This document shows, in pieces, positions 7,987-16,783 of a stretch of DNA of 53,351 nt. This DNA is from Candidatus Bathyarchaeota archaeon (GTDB taxonomy: Archaea; Thermoproteota; Bathyarchaeia; Bathyarchaeales; Bathycorpusculaceae), in contig PLTA01000017.1 of assembly GCA_003164295.1 (NCBI GenBank), positions 1-53,351 on the forward strand, given 5' to 3'. Within the stretch, counting starts at the first letter, position 1. Each line of letters begins with the position of its first letter. The notes beneath the pieces are model-generated. The model worked only from the letters and a program-made list of their open reading frames with translations. It searched no databases and was not told where the DNA came from. The position numbers and the translations under genes are program-made.

Positions 7987-9177
7987 ATGGGAAAGTTTCG
8001 TTTAGCCATCTTCAACACTCAGCCACCCCACCTATACGTTGGAGGGGTAGAACGCCGCATAATAGAAACTACCAAACGCCTACAAAACCAAGGTGAATTC
8101 ACAGTTTACAGCGGCACCAAAGCAGGCTTCAAAGAACCCAGCACCATTAACGGAGTAAATTTTGTTCCATGCCATTCAACAGACAGAATCTTTCCATTAG
8201 ACAACTGGTATTTCAACCGCAGCCTATCCAAAAAAGAAGGCATTTTCGATAATGATGTTTATGAAGCCCACGCAGTTAGCGGCTATGGATTCCAAAAAAC
8301 GCTTATCAAACGGGGCATTAAAAAACCATTTATACATACAATTCATGGCGTCCTCGCAGACGAATATGAACAAGCAAAAAAAAATGGGCACCAATCTTTC
8401 AGGAACACAATAGCTAACTACTTCATGGGAAGACTTGCCAAACTTGAATCAGAAACAGCCCAAAATGCTACTGTAATTGTGACCATCAGCAACTATTCAG
8501 TCGATAAAATTAAGCAATTCTACAAAGTAGATGAATCTAAGATTCATATCGTCCCAAATGGCGTTGACGTCGAAAAATTTCAGCCTCTTTCAGACAGAGA
8601 AACAGCAAAGCGGCAGTTTGGATTAGGCAGCGAACCATGTGTTCTTTTTGTAGGGAGTTTAATTCCGCGCAAGGGGCTGCATTTTCTGGTCGAAGCTGCC
8701 AAAAAAATCGTCAAAGAACAACCTAAAACTAAGTTTCTAATTGTTGGCGAAGGACCATTACGAAAACAATTGGATAGTTCTATCGAAACCGCGAATCTTA
8801 GGGGCAACTTCCAGTTTTTAGGCAACCTAAAAGACGACAAGCTCCCAGCTGTGTACAATTGCGCTGATGTTTTCGCATTGCCTTCAATCCAGGAGGGGCA
8901 AGGAATTGTATTGCTTGAAGCGCAAGCTTGTTTCAAGCCGGTTGTGGCTTTTGATATTGGTGGAGTTAACGAAGCTGTCCGAAATGGTGAAACGGGTTTG
9001 CTTGTTAAGTTGGGCGGCGTTGACGAGTTTGCTGATGCATTGTTGAAAATTATCTCAGATAACGCGTTGCAGCAGAAAATGGGTTCTGCAGGACGGAGGT
9101 TTGTTTTAGAAAACTTTACGTGGGATATTTGTGCTCAAAAAATGTTCAGCGTTTACTGTGAAGCTTTAGGAAGTTGA
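7987..9177 (+). CDS. GT4-family glycosyltransferase
   Basis: A retaining glycosyltransferase with two Rossmann-like domains. The N-terminal domain has GGVERRIIE, and the C-terminal domain has VLFVGSLIPRKGLHFLVEA, the nucleotide-sugar site EGQGIVLLEA (E-x7-E) and GETGLLV. About 396 residues from the ATG at 7987; a GTG three codons upstream is also open. It probably transfers sugars to lipid or surface glycans; donor and acceptor cannot be told. It converges on and overlaps the metallopeptidase gene by 12 bases. Confidence 0.9.
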   Translation: MGKFRLAIFNTQPPHLYVGGVERRIIETTKRLQNQGEFTVYSGTKAGFKEPSTINGVNFVPCHSTDRIFPLDNWYFNRSLSKKEGIFDNDVYEAHAVSGYGFQKTLIKRGIKKPFIHTIHGVLADEYEQAKKNGHQSFRNTIANYFMGRLAKLESETAQNATVIVTISNYSVDKIKQFYKVDESKIHIVPNGVDVEKFQPLSDRETAKRQFGLGSEPCVLFVGSLIPRKGLHFLVEAAKKIVKEQPKTKFLIVGEGPLRKQLDSSIETANLRGNFQFLGNLKDDKLPAVYNCADVFALPSIQEGQGIVLLEAQACFKPVVAFDIGGVNEAVRNGETGLLVKLGGVDEFADALLKIISDNALQQKMGSAGRRFVLENFTWDICAQKMFSVYCEALGS

Positions 9178-9693
9178 GACACCAACTGATTTAGCTAATT
9201 TTTTGAAGTCGTTTTCGCTCATCCATTCCGTCCAGAGGTAACATCTGATTCTTTCATCACTAAGTCCAAGACGTTTTGCTTCTTGAACACAGTATCGGTA
9301 AGCTTCAATTTCCGTTGGTCGATCTACATAGTCGTATCTTGGGTCAAAGAGTTCTTTTCCTTCCATAAACTGTTTAACATGACAAAGTTCATGAATTAAA
9401 TCAAGGTAAATTTCAGTTTTATCGCCATTGTTTAGGTAGTTTTTGCTTATCACAAGATGCCCGTCTGAGCCATCAACGTACATGTACCCAAAAATCCAGC
9501 TTAACTCCACTGTGAGGTGACGAAGCACTTCACTTGTTTTTTCGCCAAAAATACCTTTCACTGCTTCCACTTTGTCGAAGTCTTTGAAGAAATCCGCGAA
9601 AATTACCTTCCGATTTCCAATGCCCAATATGTTAATGGGGAGTTTTCTTAGCAATCGCAATATCCTAAAGCCAACATATTCTATTGATGTCAA
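9166..9693 (-). CDS. Zinc-metallopeptidase-like protein
   Basis: A 175-residue zincin-like protein. The motif HELCH (His101, Glu102, His105) is the HExxH metal and catalytic site, and DRPTEIEAYRY (about residues 124-134) offers a glutamate as third metal ligand. No signal peptide is evident. It is the last gene of an operon with an unknown 454-residue protein (15 bases upstream) and an acetyltransferase. Substrate unknown; it might cleave or simply bind a partner. The HExxH call is solid, the family less so. Confidence 0.75.
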   Translation of the reverse strand: MTSIEYVGFRILRLLRKLPINILGIGNRKVIFADFFKDFDKVEAVKGIFGEKTSEVLRHLTVELSWIFGYMYVDGSDGHLVISKNYLNNGDKTEIYLDLIHELCHVKQFMEGKELFDPRYDYVDRPTEIEAYRYCVQEAKRLGLSDERIRCYLWTEWMSENDFKKLAKSVGVSTS

Positions 9694-9708
9694 AGTTTGC
9701 TGGGGCTC

Positions 9709-11073
9709 CTATTTGAAAGCGGAAAGGTATTCCATTTTCATTCCTCGATGCGCCAAATCTGGAAGGTCATCCACGCTGCCTATACTGGCGTCGATGTTGC
9801 GGTGAATTGGGTGACTCCATTCGCCTTCAGGCGCAAGATTAAACTGCAAAGGCACATCTAATCTAATCTTGTATTTCTCGTTTAAATTTTTAATTAACTT
9901 TCCCCCCTTGCAAGCTCTTCGAGCTGCCGAGCAACTTTGGAGCAACTGTGGAGCAGCAAAAGAGCCGACAGCATGCCAAACCGCAGCGTCCTCAGGTGAT
10001 GCCATAGAGTAAAGAAAGAATTGTGGGGAAGAAGGCGTTTCTTCAAAACTGTAATCCACAAGTTTACCGCCTGTAACAATGAAACTATCGTCACATTCTG
10101 CCACAGCTATATCTTCGGGGTCCATAGCGTTGGGGTAAAGTTTGGTTGTTTTATACTTGACTGTTACATCAAGTAGCTTGTTTCCTTCAAAGTGAACTTT
10201 GCCTCGGGCAGCACGTTTAGACCCAAAGCCCTTAGTGGAGTGCGGGATAGTAAGCAGTGTCGTCCGTTTGGTCATACTTCTACCCATGCAAGTGTAGGCA
10301 TCTTCAATAGCGTGGTAGTCATGGTGGCTCTCTGCAATGATGTGATGAATTACTCCATCTTTGTTTTCCATTTGCAGAGTTGAAAGCGGCATACGCAAAG
10401 CATACAACGACAAATCCATCCCAAAAAAAATGGAAAGATCCTCAAGCTGCTGATACTTGACAGAATCAGAAAAATCCAAATACGAACCATTAGAATTTCT
10501 TAAGCCTTCACGTAGAATTTCTGCTTCAACCTTAGAGATTAAGGAGCCATCATACTTTTTCACGTAAGCCTCATCAACCTTAAGTTGGTCAGTCTTAACG
10601 TTTGCAGCTGGAAAAGCGCTTTGACCGCTGGCAACTATTGATTGCTTTAACGGATTTATTGAGTAGCGGTCTGCCTCCACGTCATCTGTGTTTAATAGAA
10701 AGGGCACAATGTGGCCTTGCGAGGGTTTATGAAGCAACTCTACAAGCAAGGAAACATCACCACAATCGGGCTGGTGTAAACCACGTTCGTAAAAGTAGTT
10801 TGAACAGGTTTCAAGCAGCTTTGTGCCGATAATGCCTTGAACTTCCTCAACCGTCAACTGCGGATTCGTATATTCAACCGAGCCACGCAGATAAAATCGT
10901 TCATCAGAAAAGGGGAAAGAAACTTTTTTGCCGTTAACAAAACGAAACAATGTAACTTTACGATTGCTATTCTGACCCCCAGAAGCCTTAGCACCTTCAA
11001 CTAGAACCTTCACTGTCAAAAAAGAAGTCTTCAAAAAATCTTCAAGCAAAAACTTACAATAATCTTCACTCAT
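9709..11073 (-). CDS. Conserved-looking protein of unknown function (454 residues)
   Basis: I do not recognise this family. The protein is soluble, has no membrane segments, and mixes strand-rich parts with a His-rich patch (ESHHDYHAIEDAYTCMGR, about residues 253-270) that could bind metal. Two Cys-containing stretches (QSCSAARRACKGG, HQPDCGDVS) are also notable. It starts five bases after the acetyltransferase gene ends and is followed 15 bases later by the metallopeptidase, so the three are almost surely one transcript. Function is best guessed from that trio, but nothing more can be said. Confidence 0.65.
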   Translation of the reverse strand: MSEDYCKFLLEDFLKTSFLTVKVLVEGAKASGGQNSNRKVTLFRFVNGKKVSFPFSDERFYLRGSVEYTNPQLTVEEVQGIIGTKLLETCSNYFYERGLHQPDCGDVSLLVELLHKPSQGHIVPFLLNTDDVEADRYSINPLKQSIVASGQSAFPAANVKTDQLKVDEAYVKKYDGSLISKVEAEILREGLRNSNGSYLDFSDSVKYQQLEDLSIFFGMDLSLYALRMPLSTLQMENKDGVIHHIIAESHHDYHAIEDAYTCMGRSMTKRTTLLTIPHSTKGFGSKRAARGKVHFEGNKLLDVTVKYKTTKLYPNAMDPEDIAVAECDDSFIVTGGKLVDYSFEETPSSPQFFLYSMASPEDAAVWHAVGSFAAPQLLQSCSAARRACKGGKLIKNLNEKYKIRLDVPLQFNLAPEGEWSHPIHRNIDASIGSVDDLPDLAHRGMKMEYLSAFK

Positions 11074-11078
11074 AATGT

Positions 11079-11918
11079 TTAACCTCGTTCCAAAGATTCA
11101 GCCAAATAAATACAATTTTTTGCTGTAGATTCACCTAAAAACATCCTCGCTACAGAAAAATCTTCCGTAAATCCGACATCCAAAAACATGTTTGAAAGAG
11201 CAACCTCCGTTTTTGGTAACACCAAATAAACGCTTTTTCCAGTTAATTTTGAAAGAACTGCTTTAACCAGTCGAATAGCAACATCAACATTGTCTTCTTC
11301 ACAGATTAAGGGTCCAACCCAAGCCATCGACCAGTAAACTGTAGCAGTCACATACCCAACAACCATATCTTTTTCTGACCAGTAATAGCTTAAGTTGCCC
11401 TTTTCAAGAATTATTGATTCAAGCAGTTTTTTTCTCTCGCCACCAAAAAATCGAGAATCAAAATCCTCAATCTCATTAATTTGCGGTTGTTCCACTCTGG
11501 GCAGAGTTTCAGCAATGACGGAACCAAGCCTTTCTGTATGTAGCAGAGAAAAATCCACATCTTTTTTGAAGCCCAAGTTACCATAAAAGTTAACTAGATT
11601 TGGATAAGCATAGAGCCCAACAGTTTTGACACCTTTACTTTGCAAATAGTTTACAGCATGCTTTACTAGGATACTTCCTACACCTTTACCCCGGTATTTT
11701 TCTTTAACAATTAAGTTGCCAAACCACCCTATACGCCTGAAACTGATGCTTGTAGCTATGCCCACTCGTTCTGCACCCTGAAAAGCAACAAAACAGCCTT
11801 CTGGCTCAAGCGACGTCATAAACTCGAAATCTTCAGGTGCCATGTTCCAGTTCATAGTGTTGGCTAGTTTAGTTGCGAATTGAAAATCAGAAGGGCTCAT
11901 TTGCTTAACCTGGAACAT
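11079..11918 (-). CDS. GNAT-family N-acetyltransferase with a second C-terminal domain
   Basis: A 279-residue enzyme. Residues 1-130 form a GNAT domain with the acetyl-CoA pyrophosphate loop KEKYRGKGVGSILV and the following NFYGNLGFKK. The C-terminal half (from about 150) resembles the second domain of YitH/HolE-type acetyltransferases (Acetyltransf_18), for example VYLVLPKTEVALSNMFLDVGF. It should acetylate an amine of a small molecule or protein; substrate unknown. First gene of a three-gene operon and divergent from the Rieske gene across a 100-base promoter gap. Confidence 0.85.
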   Translation of the reverse strand: MFQVKQMSPSDFQFATKLANTMNWNMAPEDFEFMTSLEPEGCFVAFQGAERVGIATSISFRRIGWFGNLIVKEKYRGKGVGSILVKHAVNYLQSKGVKTVGLYAYPNLVNFYGNLGFKKDVDFSLLHTERLGSVIAETLPRVEQPQINEIEDFDSRFFGGERKKLLESIILEKGNLSYYWSEKDMVVGYVTATVYWSMAWVGPLICEEDNVDVAIRLVKAVLSKLTGKSVYLVLPKTEVALSNMFLDVGFTEDFSVARMFLGESTAKNCIYLAESLERG

Positions 11919-12047
11919 AAAAAATACACTAGAACCAATAGGAATTAAGCATTTAAATGTTGAAGATTAAGGCGCAGACGTTTTATATCAATCAAGGGCG
12001 GAAAGACATATCTGATAACTGTGAGTAACAGTTTTGGAGACAGATTT

Positions 12048-12371
12048 ATGGTTGAACCCGCCAATTTTGTTCCTGTTTTAGAAGAAAAAGAGTTGCAAGA
12101 AGGCAAAATGAAACTTGTAAGAATTGAAGGCCTTCCGATTTTACTAATTAAACAACAAGGTCAAATTTACGTTATCGATGACCGCTGTCCCCACATGGGA
12201 TGTGCATTTTCAGGAGGTACACTCGAGGGGACCACAATTATTTGTCCTTGCCATGATTGGCGCTTTAACCTTAAAACAAGGGAATACGAGGAAGAACCTT
12301 TGATAAAAATTACCAGTTATGAGTGGAAAATTGAGTCAGGAAAAATCTGGGTAAAAATTGCAGAAGAATAA
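12048..12371 (+). CDS. Rieske [2Fe-2S] ferredoxin-like protein
   Basis: A small soluble Rieske protein carrying both cluster-binding motifs: CPHMGC and CPCHDW, which supply two Cys and two His ligands to a [2Fe-2S] cluster. It resembles the ferredoxin subunits of nitrite reductases or ring-hydroxylating dioxygenases, but no oxygenase or reductase is nearby. I prefer the ATG at 12048, preceded by GGAGA, over a GTG nine codons upstream. It converges on the LysR gene. Partner unknown. Confidence 0.88.
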   Translation: MVEPANFVPVLEEKELQEGKMKLVRIEGLPILLIKQQGQIYVIDDRCPHMGCAFSGGTLEGTTIICPCHDWRFNLKTREYEEEPLIKITSYEWKIESGKIWVKIAEE

Positions 12372-12395
12372 GATAGATTATGCAATAAACTATTT

Positions 12396-13328
12396 TTAAT
12401 CCTCAGAGCAAACGATAGCTTCATCTTTGAATTTATACACTTTACAAAATTCCCAGAAAGCCTCCGACGTTTTTGCGAGGGTTCTTTTTGGTCTCACAAT
12501 ATAGAGTTTTCGCGGGTTTTTTGCTTCCTTAATTTTTACAGTTTTTATTAAGCCTGCTGCGGAGCCTTTTTTTGCTGCTATTGAAGAAATTATGCTTACG
12601 CCTCTTCCTTCTGAAACAGCGGTCACAATCGATTCGGTGCTTCCAAGCTCCAAAGCAACTCTCAACTTTCCTAAATTGAGTTTATTGTTTTCGAGTAATC
12701 TTTCGATTTCTTTTCTCGTTCCCGAAGTCTCTTCTCGGTCAATGAAGGAATACTTGATGATTTCATTTAACGTAACTGATTCCTGTTTAGCTAACATATG
12801 ATTGCAGGGTACAATGAGAACTAAGTCTTCTTGTCCGACTTGGATGTAATCAAATTTTTCCTCGAAGCCTTGTATAGTACCGACAGCTGCAAAATCAACA
12901 TTATTAGTTTGTAAACTGTTTAGGCTGTTGAGACTGTCTTCTGCTTTAATTTTGAATTTCACATACGGATACTGACTTTGAAATCCAGCGGTTAAACTGG
13001 GAATTATGTGTTCTTCAGGTATGGTACTTGCAGCAATTTTTATGATTCCCGATATGTTTTGTTTGGCGGATGAAATTTGAGCTTTTGCGTTTTGAGCTTC
13101 TTGCAATATTTTTTCTGCGGTTTCTTTAAGCGTTGCTCCTGCATCGGTAACGTCAACGCCGTTGGCTGTGCGTTTGAATAGTTCAGCGTCGAAATATGTT
13201 TCTAATGCTGATACGTGGTGGCTTACTGTTCCTTGACTTGTTCGAAGTTCCTTAGCGGCCACAGAGAAGCTTCTAGTTCTGGCTACAGCTAGGAATGTTT
13301 TGAGGTAATCGAACCGTATAGTTTCCAT
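12396..13328 (-). CDS. LysR-family transcriptional regulator, selenium-cluster type
   Basis: A 310-residue LysR regulator: N-terminal winged helix (residues 5-65; FSVAAKELRTSQGTVSHHVSALE) and a two-lobed CysB-like effector domain (90-300). It is divergent from the DsrE-TusA-reductase-SelD genes, the standard arrangement of a LysR activator and its target. A LysR subgroup is known to sit with selD and yedF genes in bacteria, and this gene fits by context. An inverted repeat in the shared intergenic region is a plausible binding site. Effector unknown; a sulfur or selenium compound is my inference. Confidence 0.85.
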   Translation of the reverse strand: METIRFDYLKTFLAVARTRSFSVAAKELRTSQGTVSHHVSALETYFDAELFKRTANGVDVTDAGATLKETAEKILQEAQNAKAQISSAKQNISGIIKIAASTIPEEHIIPSLTAGFQSQYPYVKFKIKAEDSLNSLNSLQTNNVDFAAVGTIQGFEEKFDYIQVGQEDLVLIVPCNHMLAKQESVTLNEIIKYSFIDREETSGTRKEIERLLENNKLNLGKLRVALELGSTESIVTAVSEGRGVSIISSIAAKKGSAAGLIKTVKIKEAKNPRKLYIVRPKRTLAKTSEAFWEFCKVYKFKDEAIVCSED

Positions 13329-13502
13329 GCGCTTTGCCTCTGGTAAAGTTGTTAGAAGGTTGTGTGCTATTTGTTTTGTGTTTTTAGCAGATGCGAATTT
13401 TGTTATTCATTCTATAGCTGGAACGTGTTGCAATGCACTCTGAGTTTTGCGTTTGAAGAAGAAGAAGAAACTCGGAGGAACTACTCTTCTGTGCTTTACG
13501 TT

Positions 13503-13530
13503 ATAGGCTGCACGATTAGTGATGCACTAT
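13503..13530. promoter_or_regulatory. Candidate LysR binding site upstream of the DsrE gene
   Basis: ATAG-GC-TGCA (13503-13512) and TGCACTAT (13523-13530) form an interrupted inverted repeat. It lies just upstream of a TATA-like CTTATATC (about 13540-13547), the place expected for an activator that controls the DsrE-SelD genes and its own divergent gene. Confidence 0.4.
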
Positions 13531-13592
13531 TGGGAAAAGCTTATATCATTTTTTTTAATAAGCAATATTAAATAAATTTGAGGCTGAACATT

Positions 13593-13943
13593 TTGGTAAC
13601 CTTCACAATCATAATTTACGAAGCGCCTTACGCCAAAGAACGCGCACTCTCCGCACTAAGATTTGCATGGACCTGTGACGTAGAAGGACACAAAGTGAGA
13701 ATTTGGCTATTTGAAAACGGCGTCTACCTCGCCAAAAAAGGTCAAAAACCTGCTCAAGGATTAACCAATTACGGACAAATGTTAGAAGACCTCATGAAAG
13801 GCGGCACCGAAGTAAAAGCCTGCGTTGTTTGCGCTGATGCTCGTGGTTTAACCCAAGCTGACTTGATTGATGGGGTAAAAATTGCGACCGTTCATGAGCT
13901 TGTTGAGTGGACAGTTAATAGCGATAAAGTGATTGTATTCTAG
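13593..13943 (+). CDS. DsrE-family sulfur/selenium carrier
   Basis: A 116-residue DsrE/DsrF-fold protein: FTIIIYEAPYAKERALSALR start, the middle region KVRIWLFENGVYLAKKGQ, and the Cys-bearing loop KACVVCADARGL that is the usual persulfide site. DsrE proteins pass sulfur with TusA partners. I favour the TTG at 13593, nine bases after GAGG, over the TTG at 13578. It overlaps the TusA gene by 11 bases, so the two are coupled. In bacteria the selenium protein YedF is a TusA-DsrE fusion; here the two halves are separate genes in the opposite order. Confidence 0.85.
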   Translation: MVTFTIIIYEAPYAKERALSALRFAWTCDVEGHKVRIWLFENGVYLAKKGQKPAQGLTNYGQMLEDLMKGGTEVKACVVCADARGLTQADLIDGVKIATVHELVEWTVNSDKVIVF

Positions 13944-14178
13944 TGGCTATATTTTGGACTTTGAAAAGTTAGATATTAAGGGTAAAATGTGCCCTATGCC
14001 TGTTGCGTTTACGAAGCGCAAGCTGGAAAGCATGGCTTCTGGGCAACTTTTGGAAGTTCTTGGTGAGGGAGATTTGGAGTTTGATAATGTTCAGCGTTGG
14101 GTTAAGAGTAATGGGCATGATGTTGTTAAGGCGTCTAGGAATGGCGCTGAGTTTAGGGTTTTGATTCGTAAACACTGA
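13933..14178 (+). CDS. TusA/SirA-family sulfur carrier
   Basis: An 81-residue TusA-like protein with the hallmark CPMP motif (Cys20) after a short strand, where the Cys carries persulfide or selenide sulfur, and the closing strand GAEFRVLIRKH. The start is a TTG inside the end of the DsrE gene; a second TTG at 13954 would shorten it by seven residues. TusA proteins deliver sulfur to tRNA thiolation and to molybdenum cofactor enzymes; the neighbours here point to selenium or cofactor work. Cotranscribed with DsrE. Confidence 0.88.
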   Translation: MYSSGYILDFEKLDIKGKMCPMPVAFTKRKLESMASGQLLEVLGEGDLEFDNVQRWVKSNGHDVVKASRNGAEFRVLIRKH

Positions 14179-14262
14179 TTCTTCATCATTTATTCTAATA
14201 TTCATTATCAGAAATTTTAATAACATGATTATCTAAAACTTCCCACATTGGTGTGTTAATCA

Positions 14263-15552
14263 ATGACAGAAAAATACGAACCAATGTGGAAAAGCTTAGG
14301 AATGGACCTTGAAAAACACGGTCAACTTCTAAACGGCTTAGGACAATATTACGGCAGCGCAGTTATGTCCCAGAAAAACAGACCCAAAAATATGGATTAC
14401 TTCGACTTCGTCGTATCTGAAGTTCACGGCTTAAGAATCAAAGAACTAAACGACCTACGAGCACAAGGCAAAAAAGTAATCGGCGCTTTTTGCATTTACG
14501 CCCCGGAAGAGCTCGTCTATGCAGCAGACGCTACAATGGTGGGTTTATGCGGCGGCGCAGATTTCTCTGTTCCTGATGCTGAAGCTGTTTTACCCCGAAA
14601 CCTTTGCCCATTAATCAAATCATTTTATGGGTTCAAGCTAAACCGAACCTGCCCATACTTTCAATCCAGCGACCTCGTAGTTGGAGAAACAACATGTGAT
14701 GGCAAAAAGAAAGTCTATGAACTTCTCAGTGAGCTTATCCCAACCTACGTGCTTGAAGTCCCCCACAAACCAGACACCCAACAAGGGAAAGAATTCTGGT
14801 ACAAAGAGTTAGAAGCCTTCAAAGCAAAAATGGAGCAAGTAACGGGCAACCAGATAACCCCACCGAAACTCACAGAAGCCATCGAACTCATAAACGCCAA
14901 AAGAGCAGCCCTCAAACGCCTCTCCGACCTACGTGCAGCGTCGCCTTCACCAATCAGTGGCTTAGACGGCTTACTAATTAACCAAATCAGCTTCATGGAT
15001 GACGTAAAGCGGTTTACCGCCAAAGTCAACGAACTCTGCGACGAACTTCAAACACGCAAGAAACAGGGTGTAGGGGTTGCAGCAAAAGATGCCCCGAGGC
15101 TTATGATTTCTGGCTCTCCGATGGCGGTTCCTAACTGGAAAGTGCACATTATCGCCGAGTCAGTTGGCGCAACAGTTGTAGTTGAAGAAAGCTGTGTTGG
15201 AACAAGATACTTCACTGACCCAGTTGAGCCAAAAGGCAACAGCATCCATGATTTGCTTTGGGCAATAGACGAAAAATATGCAAAAATCCCCTGCGCGTGC
15301 TTCACTCCAAATGACCGAAGAATAGAAAGCGTAATCCAGCTTGCCAATCAATTCAAAGTCGACGGCGTCATCTATTATACACTGCAAAACTGTCATGACT
15401 ACAATGTGGAAGGAGTAAAAGTTGAGCGAGCTTTGAAAGCACAGGATTTGCCAATGCTAAAGATTGAAACTGATTATGCTATGGGCGATTCCGAGCAGAT
15501 AAAAACAAGAATTGAAGCTTTCCTCGAAATCATCCAATGGAAAAAGAAATAA
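14263..15552 (+). CDS. Double-cubane-cluster reductase (2-hydroxyacyl-CoA dehydratase family)
   Basis: A 429-residue member of the 2-hydroxyacyl-CoA dehydratase D-component family, single-subunit type. The conserved start of the family, VIGAFCIYAPEELVYAADA, and the Cys regions CPLIKSFYG and TCPYFQ are present, and the C-terminal half has VEESCVGTRYF and YYTLQNCHDYN; these cysteines would bind one double-cubane [8Fe-9S] cluster. Known relatives reduce small substrates using an ATPase activator, which is not in this window. Its place between TusA and SelD suggests a role in reducing a sulfur or selenium compound, which is inference. Confidence 0.85.
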   Translation: MTEKYEPMWKSLGMDLEKHGQLLNGLGQYYGSAVMSQKNRPKNMDYFDFVVSEVHGLRIKELNDLRAQGKKVIGAFCIYAPEELVYAADATMVGLCGGADFSVPDAEAVLPRNLCPLIKSFYGFKLNRTCPYFQSSDLVVGETTCDGKKKVYELLSELIPTYVLEVPHKPDTQQGKEFWYKELEAFKAKMEQVTGNQITPPKLTEAIELINAKRAALKRLSDLRAASPSPISGLDGLLINQISFMDDVKRFTAKVNELCDELQTRKKQGVGVAAKDAPRLMISGSPMAVPNWKVHIIAESVGATVVVEESCVGTRYFTDPVEPKGNSIHDLLWAIDEKYAKIPCACFTPNDRRIESVIQLANQFKVDGVIYYTLQNCHDYNVEGVKVERALKAQDLPMLKIETDYAMGDSEQIKTRIEAFLEIIQWKKK

Positions 15553-15608
15553 ACTTTTTTCCCCATTTTTTAGGGTTTGAATATTTTTATCTTTAAAGTT
15601 CTTAATTA
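15553..15608 (+). promoter_or_regulatory. T-rich terminator and promoter between the reductase gene and selD
   Basis: CTTTTTTCCCCATTTTTTAG just after the reductase stop would end archaeal transcription, and the A/T-rich ATATTTTTATCTTTAAAG after it could serve as a TATA region for selD. Confidence 0.35.
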
Positions 15609-15639
15609 ATAATGAAAAAAAAAGCTGAAGGCAACGAAA

Positions 15640-16659
15640 TTGGATTACCGATTAACTAAGGTTGTTCTCGTTCACGGTTGCAGTTGCAAACTCCCACAGT
15701 ACCAGCTTGGCGAATTATTAGATAAAGCAGGTTTATCAAATGGCTTTGGCGCCGACGTGTTAGCTGGTCCATGGGAAAACAGCAGCGTAGTAAAAATCGC
15801 CGACAACCTCGCAGTACTAAACACACTTGATTTTTTTACGCCTATTGTTGATGAACCTGAAATTCAAGGAAGAATCGCCGGAAGCAACGTGACAAGTGAT
15901 ATTTACGCGTTGGCTGTAACCAAAATCGCCAGCGTTCTCACAATTATGGCGTTTCCCGAGAATATGCCAGAAGAGTTAGCTGTGGGTATGTTGAAGGGGT
16001 TTGGTGATTTTTGCCGTGAAATGGATGCGCCCGTTGTGGGTGGACATACTATTCGTAATCCTTGGCCAATTATTGGCGGTGCAGCAACAGGTATCAGTAA
16101 TCCCGAAAAAATCGTTTACACTCGTGGAGCACAAGTGAATGATAAGTTGTTTTTGACTAAACCGCTCGGGATTGCTCCTGCGATGGCTGCTTACCGTTTA
16201 CGCAAGGAAGAAGAGGGCAAAGAACTCCTCAAAAATGTATCAGAGGACCTAATTGACGCGGCCATTGAAGAAGCAATCAATGTTATGATTGCGTCTAACA
16301 AACCAGTAGCGGAAGCTATGCAGAAAGTTCACGTACATGCATCCACAGACATAACTGGTTTTGGTTTGAAAGGTCACGCCGCCAACATGGCTATGTTGGG
16401 AAAAGTTGACATTACAATTGACCAATTACCTGTGATTCAAGGAACGCCAGTGCTGACGGAAATTTTCGGCTACCCCTTGTTGCAAGGTGAGGCGAAAGAA
16501 ACGGCTGGCGGAATGCTCATTGCCGTAGCTAAAAAGGACGCGGACGACTTGCTAAGTGAGCTGGATAAGCGCAAGGTCAGACACTTCGAAGTTGGTTACG
16601 TGGCGAAAGGCAGTGGAAAGGTAAATGTTCTCAACGATGCAAAGATCATCGAGGTATAA
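15640..16659 (+). CDS. selD: Selenophosphate synthase (selenide, water dikinase)
   Basis: Makes selenophosphate from selenide and ATP. The catalytic loop is HGCSCKLP: Cys14 and Lys17 match the essential Cys17 and Lys20 of the E. coli enzyme. Many archaeal SelD proteins have selenocysteine here, so this is a Cys form. ATP-binding motifs include GGHTIRNPWPIIGG and ASTDITGFGLKGHA. The frame opens with TTG, preceded by GAAGG. An ATG lies at 15612 in another frame and would come into frame if the following run of nine A had eight. No selenocysteine insertion gene is in the window, so the fate of the selenophosphate is unknown. Confidence 0.93.
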   Translation: MDYRLTKVVLVHGCSCKLPQYQLGELLDKAGLSNGFGADVLAGPWENSSVVKIADNLAVLNTLDFFTPIVDEPEIQGRIAGSNVTSDIYALAVTKIASVLTIMAFPENMPEELAVGMLKGFGDFCREMDAPVVGGHTIRNPWPIIGGAATGISNPEKIVYTRGAQVNDKLFLTKPLGIAPAMAAYRLRKEEEGKELLKNVSEDLIDAAIEEAINVMIASNKPVAEAMQKVHVHASTDITGFGLKGHAANMAMLGKVDITIDQLPVIQGTPVLTEIFGYPLLQGEAKETAGGMLIAVAKKDADDLLSELDKRKVRHFEVGYVAKGSGKVNVLNDAKIIEV

Positions 16660-16783
16660 TCTTCTATTATCTGTTTGATGATGACTCTGATTTGGCTTTT
16701 GCCTCAAGTTTCTAGCAAATAGTATATATTGAATAGTTTAGGTATGAACTGTTAATACTTGCAGATTTATCGAGGTATCAGTT

